Positions 55,057 to 62,286 of a stretch of 64,000 nucleotides of DNA are shown piece after piece. Origin of the DNA: Dryocola clanedunensis (GTDB lineage Bacteria > Pseudomonadota > Gammaproteobacteria > Enterobacterales > Enterobacteriaceae); the NCBI RefSeq assembly GCF_025215155.1, contig NZ_JALHAM010000122.1, one strand, 5' to 3'. The first letter of the stretch is position 1. Every line of letters starts with the position of its first letter. A program made the position numbers and the translations under genes. Under the pieces are notes generated by a model. It saw nothing but the letters and a program-made list of their open reading frames with translations. It made no database searches and was not told where the DNA came from.

Positions 55057-55788
55057 ATGACACGAACAGTACTGGTGACCGGTGCCAGCAAGGGCATTGG
55101 CAGGGCAATTGCCTGTGGGCTGGCGGAAGACGGTTTTTGCGTGGTGGTGCATTATCACCGCGATTCAGATGGCGCACAGCAAACGCTAAATCTTATTGAG
55201 CAGCAGGGCGGCACGGGCCGCTTGATGCAGTTCGACAGCGCGGACCGGGCACAATGCCGGGCTGTGCTAGAAGCTGATATCGAGACCCACGGCGCCTACT
55301 GGGGCGTGGTGAATAATGCGGGCGTGGCGCGAGACGGCGCATTTCCGGCGCTGACCGAGGAGGACTGGGATGGCGTCATCCATACCAACCTCGACAGCTT
55401 CTATAACGTCATCCAACCCTGCGTGATGCCAATGATTGGCCTGCGCGACGGCGGGCGAATCATCACCCTGTCATCCGTCTCCGGGATCATGGGCAACCGT
55501 GGGCAGGTGAACTACAGCGCGGCGAAGGCGGGCATTATTGGTGCGACCAAAGCGCTGGCTATCGAACTGGCAAAGCGCAAAATTACCGTCAACTGCATTG
55601 CGCCTGGGTTAATTGATACCGGCATGATTGAAATGGAAGAGGCCGCGCTTAAAGAAGCGATGCGCCTTATCCCTTTGCAGCGCATGGGGCAATCAGAAGA
55701 GGTGGCAGGGCTTGCCCGCTACCTGATGTCGCCGGTGGCAGGCTATGTCACCCGCCAGGTTATCTCCATTAACGGAGGCATGTTGTGA
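55057..55788 (+). CDS. apeQ: APE 3-ketoacyl-ACP reductase (FabG-like)
   Basis: 243 aa short-chain reductase. NADPH site TGASKGIGRAIA (~8), NNAG (~86), catalytic Ser/Tyr/Lys in LSSVSG and NYSAAKAG (~150). It reduces the beta-keto group in each extension cycle. Confidence 0.92.
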   Translation: MTRTVLVTGASKGIGRAIACGLAEDGFCVVVHYHRDSDGAQQTLNLIEQQGGTGRLMQFDSADRAQCRAVLEADIETHGAYWGVVNNAGVARDGAFPALTEEDWDGVIHTNLDSFYNVIQPCVMPMIGLRDGGRIITLSSVSGIMGNRGQVNYSAAKAGIIGATKALAIELAKRKITVNCIAPGLIDTGMIEMEEAALKEAMRLIPLQRMGQSEEVAGLARYLMSPVAGYVTRQVISINGGML

Positions 55789-57014
55789 TCCGACGTGTGG
55801 TGGTAACAGGCATGGGGGGCGTCACGGCTTTTGGTGAGAGCTGGCAGGCTGTTTCAGACGGGCTGCGTTCAGGCCAGAATGCGGTAAGGCAAATGCCGGA
55901 GTGGCAGATTTACGACGGGCTGAACACCATGCTCGGCGCACCTGTTGATAATTTTGCGCTCCCTGCACACTACACGCGCAAACGCATCCGTGCCATGGGA
56001 CGAGTTTCCCTTATGGCTACGCGAGCGACGGAGCTTGCGCTTGAACAGGCCGGGTTAATCGATGCCCCTGTGCTGACCAGCGGTAATACGGGTATTGCCT
56101 ACGGCTCTTCTACGGGGAGCACCGGGCCGGTGAGTGAATTCGCCACCATGCTGACGGAAAAGCATACCCGCAATATCACCGGGACGACCTATGTGCAGAT
56201 GATGCCGCACACCGCGGCGGTGAACGCCGGGCTATTCTTCGGCCTGCGTGGCCGGGTGATCCCAACCTCCAGCGCCTGTACGTCAGGGAGCCAGGCGATT
56301 GGCTACGCCTGGGAAGCGATTCGACACGGCTACCAGACCGTCATGGTCGCAGGCGGGGCGGAAGAGCTCTGCCCATCGGAAGCTGCCGTGTTCGACACCC
56401 TGTTTGCCACCAGCCAGCGAAACGATCTGCCGAAGAGCACCCCGGCCCCCTTTGACCAGGCGCGTGACGGCCTGGTGATTGGCGAAGGCGCAGGCTCGCT
56501 CATTCTCGAGGATCTTGAACACGCGCGGGCTCGCGGGGCAACGATCTACGCCGAGATCGTCGGTTTCCATACCAACTGCGATGCATCGCATATCACGCAG
56601 CCGCAAAAAGAGACGATGCAGATTTGTATCGAGCGCGGTCTCGGCTCCGCCGGACTTGCCGCCAGCGATATCGGTTACATCAGCGCGCACGGTACGGCGA
56701 CGGATCGTGGTGATATAGCCGAAACGCAGGCCACTGCTGCCGTCTTCGGATCGACAACCCCCATCTCCTCGCTAAAAAGCTATTTTGGCCACACGCTTGG
56801 AGCCTGCGGCTCGCTTGAGGCGTGGATGAGTATCGAAATGATGCGTGAAGGCTGGTTTGCTGAAACCCTGAACCTGCGCAATCCGGACGAAGCCTGCGGT
56901 GAGCTGGATTACATTATGGGCAGCGCCCGTCGCCTGGACACCGAATTTGTGCAGAGTAACAACTTTGCGTTCGGGGGGATCAATACCTCGCTGGTGCTTC
57001 GCCGTTGGCCGTAG
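55785..57014 (+). CDS. apeR: APE beta-ketoacyl-ACP synthase, second
   Basis: 409 aa from GTG 55785, with GGAGG 8-12 nt upstream. Catalytic Cys in IPTSSACTSGSQA (~162), SAHGTATDRGD (~298), FGHTLGACGS (~332). A separate ketosynthase, often assigned to initiation or early elongation in APE systems. Overlaps apeQ by 4 nt. Confidence 0.88.
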   Translation: MIRRVVVTGMGGVTAFGESWQAVSDGLRSGQNAVRQMPEWQIYDGLNTMLGAPVDNFALPAHYTRKRIRAMGRVSLMATRATELALEQAGLIDAPVLTSGNTGIAYGSSTGSTGPVSEFATMLTEKHTRNITGTTYVQMMPHTAAVNAGLFFGLRGRVIPTSSACTSGSQAIGYAWEAIRHGYQTVMVAGGAEELCPSEAAVFDTLFATSQRNDLPKSTPAPFDQARDGLVIGEGAGSLILEDLEHARARGATIYAEIVGFHTNCDASHITQPQKETMQICIERGLGSAGLAASDIGYISAHGTATDRGDIAETQATAAVFGSTTPISSLKSYFGHTLGACGSLEAWMSIEMMREGWFAETLNLRNPDEACGELDYIMGSARRLDTEFVQSNNFAFGGINTSLVLRRWP

Positions 57015-57619
57015 CACCCTACAGGCTGGCCTTTGCTGACATCGCGCGTCTGGCTGATGACGCGCACGTCAGGCGCTGGCTTTCTCCTGAGCTGGCCGCT
57101 GCGGCACCGCCCGGACGTCGCCGACCGGTGTGGCTGGCCGGGCGTATTTTGCTGGCAATGTTGCTGGGATGGGAAGCGTTGCCGACGCTGGAGAGAGGGC
57201 CAAACGGCAAACCTTTTCACCCGCAGCTTGCGAATTTTAATATCAGTAACAGCGCGACAGGCGTTGCAGTGCTGGTGGGGGAAGGGGAGGTAGGCTGTGA
57301 TATAGAGCTGCTGCGGCCCCGTCCTCGATTTATGTCCGTGGCGCGGCACAGCTTTTCAGGCGGGCTGGTTGACTGGCTTGAAAGGCTACCCCTACAAGAG
57401 CAGCTTCCTGCCTTCTGGCGTTTGTGGACCGCGCATGAGGCCGTCCTCAAACAGCAGGGGGGGACCGTGTGGCAAATCAGCTCATTAGATCTTCCGCTGG
57501 AGACATTAAGCCCTGCGGGCCTTCACCTGAGCCATTTTACCGTCAGCAATACCCTGATTGCCTGCTGCGGGCGCGAACCTTTTGCGGCCGGTTTCACGCC
57601 CGAGCTAATACTGCTGTAA
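57005..57619 (+). CDS. 4'-phosphopantetheinyl transferase of the APE cluster
   Basis: 204 aa from TTG 57005 (10-nt overlap with apeR; no better start). PPTase motifs: VGCDIELLRP (Asp/Glu metal site, ~95) and FWRLWTAHEAVLKQQG (WxxKEA-like, with HEAVLK, ~138). It should convert both ACPs to the active form. It is the last gene of the cluster, convergent with the mechanosensitive channel 3 bp later. Confidence 0.82.
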   Translation: MAVAPYRLAFADIARLADDAHVRRWLSPELAAAAPPGRRRPVWLAGRILLAMLLGWEALPTLERGPNGKPFHPQLANFNISNSATGVAVLVGEGEVGCDIELLRPRPRFMSVARHSFSGGLVDWLERLPLQEQLPAFWRLWTAHEAVLKQQGGTVWQISSLDLPLETLSPAGLHLSHFTVSNTLIACCGREPFAAGFTPELILL

Positions 57620-57622
57620 ACA

Positions 57623-58879
57623 TTACTGCTGCGCTGAACCGGCAAGTGCCGTCAGGTTACGCATATCATTGCCCGTTGGGGATTGATAAACGCGCAGACC
57701 AAATTCACCCATCACCGCATAAACATGGTCGAAAATATCAGCCTGAATCGCTTCATATTCCAGCCACGCGGTGGTGTTGGTAAAAGCGTATATTTCCAGC
57801 GGCATCCCTTCAGCGCCCGGCGCTAACTGACGCACCATCAGCGTCATGTCTTTACGAATTTTTGTGTGGTGCTGTAAATATTCGGCAAGATAAGCGCGGA
57901 AGGTGCCGATGTTGGTCATGCCACGGCAATTAAGCGCATTACCTTCCTCTTCGTTATATTGCTGATTATAACTGCTAATTTCTTTATTACGCGCTTCAAT
58001 ATACGGCTTTAACACTCGTGATTTATTAAGGCGCAGGATCTCATCTTCCGTCAGGAAATGAATGCTGGTGGCATCAATATTAATACTGCGTTTGATGCGA
58101 CGGCCGCCGGATTTCGACATGCCGCTCCAGTTTTTAAAGGCATCGGAAACAAGGGCGTAGGTGGGGATGGTGGTAATCGTATTATCCCAGTTCTGCACTT
58201 TTACCGTCGTCAGGCCAATATCAATGACCGCGCCGTCCGCGCCAAACTTCGGCATCTCCAGCCAGTCGCCCAGCATCAGCATGTTGTTAGCGGACAGCTG
58301 GATACCGGCAACCAGACCGAGAATCGGGTCTTTAAAGACCAACATCAGTACGGCGGCCATGGCGCCCAGCCCACTGATCAGAATCGCCGGGGACTGATCC
58401 AGCATCACGGAAATCATCAAAATGCCGATGATAATCGCGGCGACCAGCTTGATGCCCTGCACGATGCCCTTAAGAGGCAGCTGGGAGGCGATAGCAAACT
58501 TGTGAGAGATCTTTAGCGCGATATCCAGCAGCGAGAAGAGCGAAAGCAGGGCGAAGAGCATGATCCACAGCTGCGCACAGGTGGAGATGATTTCGCTGGC
58601 CTGGCCATTTTTATGCAGCCAGATCACGGCCTGGAAATTGACGATGATACCCTGCAGCGTAAAGGCTACACGGTTGAATAATTTATTTTGGGTAATAATC
58701 TGCAGCCAGAGTTTTGAGCTGTTGTTCGCGTGCTTCTCAAAAATGCGCAGGACGATACGGTGAAGAATAAAATGGACAACCACGGCGGTCAGTACAATCA
58801 CGCTCAGCATAACGACCAAGTATGTGTACTTATTTAATTCCATGCCGTAGCTTTTCAGAAGCAGTAAAAAATCCTGCAT
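57623..58879 (-). CDS. Mechanosensitive channel of the YbdG/MscM type
   Basis: 418 aa from the ATG at 58879 (GGAG upstream); an earlier ATG at 58969 would add 30 residues. Five N-terminal membrane helices. The MscS-type pore and beta domain has SGLGAMAAVLMLVFKDPILGLVAGIQL and LGDWLEMPKFGADGAVIDIGLTTVKV. It is very close to E. coli YbdG in sequence, but the location beside the APE cluster is different, so it may be a paralogue. Opens on hypo-osmotic stress. Confidence 0.88.
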   Translation of the reverse strand: MQDFLLLLKSYGMELNKYTYLVVMLSVIVLTAVVVHFILHRIVLRIFEKHANNSSKLWLQIITQNKLFNRVAFTLQGIIVNFQAVIWLHKNGQASEIISTCAQLWIMLFALLSLFSLLDIALKISHKFAIASQLPLKGIVQGIKLVAAIIIGILMISVMLDQSPAILISGLGAMAAVLMLVFKDPILGLVAGIQLSANNMLMLGDWLEMPKFGADGAVIDIGLTTVKVQNWDNTITTIPTYALVSDAFKNWSGMSKSGGRRIKRSINIDATSIHFLTEDEILRLNKSRVLKPYIEARNKEISSYNQQYNEEEGNALNCRGMTNIGTFRAYLAEYLQHHTKIRKDMTLMVRQLAPGAEGMPLEIYAFTNTTAWLEYEAIQADIFDHVYAVMGEFGLRVYQSPTGNDMRNLTALAGSAQQ

Positions 58880-59164
58880 GTAGTCTCCGAAGTAAAGGGC
58901 GCTATGATGCCAATCTGAGCGACATATATCAATCAAACAAGGAAGAATCTTCTGAATAATTTTTCTCAATTAAGATGTTTCTTGCGAAGAATAAATTGGT
59001 TAAATATCTGTATTTCCCGGAAATATCATTTCAAATTATATTAGCCATCTTACCTTCATCAGCGAATGTTTCCTGTATCCATGCGCAGGGGGGCGAAGCG
59101 CCAGCCCGATGGAAGATATATCCTGAAACGCCGTGTCATTTCTGCTTGCAATTCTTAGCTGACA

Positions 59165-59204
59165 AACGATAATCATGCGCAAAATAAGAAGCGTTCTCAT
59201 TATC
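59165..59204 (+). promoter_or_regulatory. Putative Fur box upstream of the siderophore receptor
   Basis: Bases 59186-59204 read, on the opposite strand, GATAATGAGAACGCTTCTT and match 13 of 19 positions of the Fur consensus. An ACGATAATCATGC unit stands next to it at 59166-59178. It is 20-60 bp ahead of the receptor ATG, a good place for iron repression. Confidence 0.7.
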
Positions 59205-59223
59205 TTTTATCAGGGAAATTGTC

Positions 59224-61419
59224 ATGCCATATCCAGCCTCCTGTCAGCCAGTGCTACGGCCACGCCTCCTTGCCGCATTCATTAGCGCCGCTATCACCCC
59301 AGCTTTCGCCGCCGCGCAGCCCGCGGAGCCTTCCCCAAAAGAGGACACCATCACCGTGACCGCCGCGCCGGAGGAGACTTTCCGGGCCGGGGGAGATGAG
59401 CTGGTTCCTGCTTATCTGGATGGCCAGGTTGCCAACGGCGGGCGTCTGGGGCTGCTTGGCGAGCAGGAAGCCAAAAACGTCCCGTTTAACATCATCGGCT
59501 ACACCTCAAAAATGATTGAGGATCAGCAGGCCACTACGCTGACGGATGTGATTCGCAATGACGCAACGGTGCAGGCGGTACGCGGCTACGGCAACTTTGC
59601 CGAGTCATACCGTATCCGCGGCTTCCAGCTCGACGGCGACGATATTGCCTTCGGCGGTTTATACGGCGTGCTGCCTCGCCAGGTGGTGACGACAAATATC
59701 GCCGAACGCGTGGAAATTATTAAAGGCTCCAATGCGTTTCTTAACGGCGTGCCGCCGGGGGGATCGGGCGTTGGCGGTTCTATCAACGTTGAGCCGAAAC
59801 GCGCGCAGAGTATCCCGCTCACCCGCGTCAGCGTAGATTATGGCTCTGACTCGCAAATTGGCACCTCGCTCGATGCCGGTCGCCGTTTCGGTGACAGCGA
59901 CCAGTTTGGCGCGCGGGTGAATGTGCTCCATCGCGAAGGTGATACGGCAGTCGATGATGAAAAAGACCGTACCACGCTTGCCAGTATGGGCCTGGATTAT
60001 CAAGGTGAGCGTCTGCGCGGCTCTCTGGACGCAGGCTGGCAGAAATCCACCATTCATAATGGGCGAATTGGTATAGGCGTGGGGGCAATCACTGAGATGC
60101 CTGACGTGCCGGACAACAGCGACAACTACAGCCAGAAGTGGGTCTATTCGGATATGACCACGCGTTTTGCAGCCCTGCGTGGGGAATATGACGTTGCGAA
60201 CAACTGGACGTTTTATGGCGGCATCGGCGGCAATAACACCGACGAGCGCGGTGAGTACAGTCTGCCAAAGCTGCTGGATGATGACGGTAATGCCAGCGTC
60301 AGCCGTCTGGGAACACGCTATATCGCCGACAGCTTCTCCGGCATGACCGGCATTCGCGGCAAGTTCGACACGGGCGTGATAGGGCACAGCGTCAATCTGG
60401 GATACTCCGGCGTGTATCGTAAAACCCGCTCGGCTTACACGCTATCAGGCTCGAGTAACACCATTAATATCTACGACCCGACGACCATTGACTACCCGCC
60501 GACGCTCTATAGCGGCGGTAGTATGGACGATCCGCACGATCGTAGCCGCACCAGAACGTCTGGCGTGTCGGTCTCTGATACGCTTTCAGCGCTTGACGAT
60601 CGCGTTTTGCTGACCGTAGGCGCTCGCCGCCAGGATGTGACGGTGCGCAACTATGATTATCAGGGGGTGGAAACGCCTGCTACCCGCTTTGACGCTTTTA
60701 AAGTCACCCCGGTTTATGGCCTGGTGGTGAAGCCGTGGGAGCAGGTTTCCTTCTATGCCAACCACATTGAAGCATTGCAGCCAGGGCCAACCGCCAGCAG
60801 CAAAGCCGTCAATGCCGGTCAGGTTGTCGGGATCGTCCAGTCCAAACAGAACGAAGTTGGCATGAAGATGGACTTCGGCCGCGTCGGCGGCACGCTCGCG
60901 TTGTTTGAAATTAAAAAGCCGGTTGGCATGGTTGATGAGCAGAACGTCTATGGCCTTTATGGCGAACAGCAAAGCCGTGGGATGGAGCTGAACGTCTTCG
61001 GCGAGCCAGTATACGGCGTCCGTTTGTTGGGCAGCGCGCTGTGGATGAAGCCGGAATTAAGCAAAACAGCGGGCGGCGTGAACGATGGCAACGACGCCGT
61101 GGGCGTACCGCGCTATGCCGTGACCCTGGGAGGGGAGTGGGATCTGCCGTGGATCCAGAACCTGACCGCAACCGGCACCGTTACCCGCACCGGCTCACAG
61201 TATGCCAACGCCAGCAACACCATTAAGCTGGATGGCTGGACGGGTCTTGATCTGGGCGCACGTTACAGCATGAAGGTGAACGAGCAAACGCTGACCTGGC
61301 GTGCGGCGGTAGAAAACGTCACCAATGAGAAATACTGGGCGTCGGTAGACGATTCCGGTACCTACCTCACCCAGGGGGACCCGCGTATGCTCAAACTCTC
61401 CATGTCCGTGGACTTCTGA
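59224..61419 (+). CDS. TonB-dependent siderophore receptor
   Basis: 731 aa, signal peptide ~1-30 (ITPAFAAAQPAE). A TonB-box-like EDTITVTAAPE (~38), plug domain with PFNIIGYTSKMIEDQQATTL and RGYGNFAESYRIRGF, then a 22-strand barrel ending with MLKLSMSVDF. Most like the ferrichrome/coprogen-type receptors (FcuA/FhuE group); the ligand is not certain. AGGGAAATT is the ribosome site, with a Fur-like box just upstream. Confidence 0.85.
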   Translation: MPYPASCQPVLRPRLLAAFISAAITPAFAAAQPAEPSPKEDTITVTAAPEETFRAGGDELVPAYLDGQVANGGRLGLLGEQEAKNVPFNIIGYTSKMIEDQQATTLTDVIRNDATVQAVRGYGNFAESYRIRGFQLDGDDIAFGGLYGVLPRQVVTTNIAERVEIIKGSNAFLNGVPPGGSGVGGSINVEPKRAQSIPLTRVSVDYGSDSQIGTSLDAGRRFGDSDQFGARVNVLHREGDTAVDDEKDRTTLASMGLDYQGERLRGSLDAGWQKSTIHNGRIGIGVGAITEMPDVPDNSDNYSQKWVYSDMTTRFAALRGEYDVANNWTFYGGIGGNNTDERGEYSLPKLLDDDGNASVSRLGTRYIADSFSGMTGIRGKFDTGVIGHSVNLGYSGVYRKTRSAYTLSGSSNTINIYDPTTIDYPPTLYSGGSMDDPHDRSRTRTSGVSVSDTLSALDDRVLLTVGARRQDVTVRNYDYQGVETPATRFDAFKVTPVYGLVVKPWEQVSFYANHIEALQPGPTASSKAVNAGQVVGIVQSKQNEVGMKMDFGRVGGTLALFEIKKPVGMVDEQNVYGLYGEQQSRGMELNVFGEPVYGVRLLGSALWMKPELSKTAGGVNDGNDAVGVPRYAVTLGGEWDLPWIQNLTATGTVTRTGSQYANASNTIKLDGWTGLDLGARYSMKVNEQTLTWRAAVENVTNEKYWASVDDSGTYLTQGDPRMLKLSMSVDF

Positions 61420-61443
61420 TGTAACGCTTTTTTTCAGCTTTGC

Positions 61444-61471
61444 GGCACGCCCCGGTAAAAAGAGGCGTGCC
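61444..61471. other. Hairpin after the siderophore receptor gene
   Basis: GGCACGCC (61444-61451) and GGCGTGCC (61464-61471) form a perfect 8-bp stem with no T-run. It may block 3' exonucleases or weakly terminate. Confidence 0.45.
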
Positions 61472-61558
61472 CATCGCCCCCGCCGTTTTCTCTCGTTAAA
61501 GTGCCCGTCCGCGTTCATGTCGAACTTGTTTTTATCCCAGGATGGGACTATTCTCGCT

Positions 61559-61864
61559 ATGAAAATCATCTCTGTAGCAGTACTCAAAGCTTTCTGGAAA
61601 TGTCACCCCGATGCTGAGCAGCCGCTGCTGAGCTGGATTGAGCAAATCAAAAAGGCGAACTGGAAATATCCGCCGGATGTGAAAAAACGATTTGCCACGG
61701 CTAGCGTGTTAAAGAATGGAAGGTTGATTTTTAACATCAAAGGGAATCATTACCGGTTGGTTGTTGGGGTGGCTTACCTGAGGGGCATCGTATTTATTAA
61801 ATTTATCGGCACCCATGGACAGTACGATGCCATCGATGCCAACACCGTTGAACTGGGGGAATAA
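61559..61864 (+). CDS. HigB-family toxin (mRNA interferase type)
   Basis: 101 aa from ATG 61559 (MKIISVAVLKAFW; ATG 61517 would add 14 residues). The small RelE-like HigB fold segments HPDAEQPLLSWIEQI, FNIKGNHYRLVVGV and FIKFIGTHGQYDAI are characteristic. It should cleave mRNA on ribosomes. The stop codon overlaps the antitoxin start by 1 nt. Confidence 0.85.
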   Translation: MKIISVAVLKAFWKCHPDAEQPLLSWIEQIKKANWKYPPDVKKRFATASVLKNGRLIFNIKGNHYRLVVGVAYLRGIVFIKFIGTHGQYDAIDANTVELGE

Positions 61865-62223
61865 TGGACGTTAAACCTATTCGCTCTGAAGAAGAGTATC
61901 AGGCTGCGCTAAGAATTGTGTCGCCTATGTTTGATAATGAACCGGCACTTGGTACGCCAGAAGGTGACTACATGGAAGTCATGGTGCTGCTGATCGAAGA
62001 CTACGAAAAAAAGCACTATCCGATGCCGAAGCCTGAGCCCGTCGAAGCCATCAAGTTTCGCATGGACCAGATGGGGCTGACGCCAAAGGATCTTGTTCCG
62101 GCCATTGGCCGTCTTAATCGTGTTTATGAAGTGCTGAACGGAAAACGGCAGCTTACGCTGCCGATGATTCGTCGTCTTAATAAGCTGTTTAACATTCCTG
62201 CTGAGCATTTGATCGGCAGTTAA
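61864..62223 (+). CDS. HigA-family antitoxin with C-terminal HTH
   Basis: 119 aa, start in TAATG overlapping the toxin stop. The N-terminus binds the toxin, and the C-terminal ~55 residues are an Xre-type HTH (FRMDQMGLTPKDLVPAIGR, VYEVLNGKRQLTLPMIRRL). It should repress its own operon. Toxin-first order is the usual one for higBA. Confidence 0.87.
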   Translation: MDVKPIRSEEEYQAALRIVSPMFDNEPALGTPEGDYMEVMVLLIEDYEKKHYPMPKPEPVEAIKFRMDQMGLTPKDLVPAIGRLNRVYEVLNGKRQLTLPMIRRLNKLFNIPAEHLIGS

Positions 62224-62239
62224 CGGCTTTTTCCGTGGG

Positions 62240-62278
62240 TGACGCTGGCCTGCGGGTTGAACCACAGGCGCAGCGTCA
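62240..62278. terminator. Inverted repeat between higA and the decarboxylase gene
   Basis: TGACGCTG (62240-62247) pairs with CAGCGTCA (62271-62278). Inside it, GCCTG pairs with CAGGC. It lies between two convergent genes and has no clean T-run. Confidence 0.45.
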
Positions 62279-62286
62279 TCCGGTCG

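Noticed and set aside
61517..61558. Longer start for the HigB toxin
   Set aside because: ATG 61517 would add residues not expected at the start of the HigB family; ATG 61559 gives the typical beginning MKIISVAVLK.
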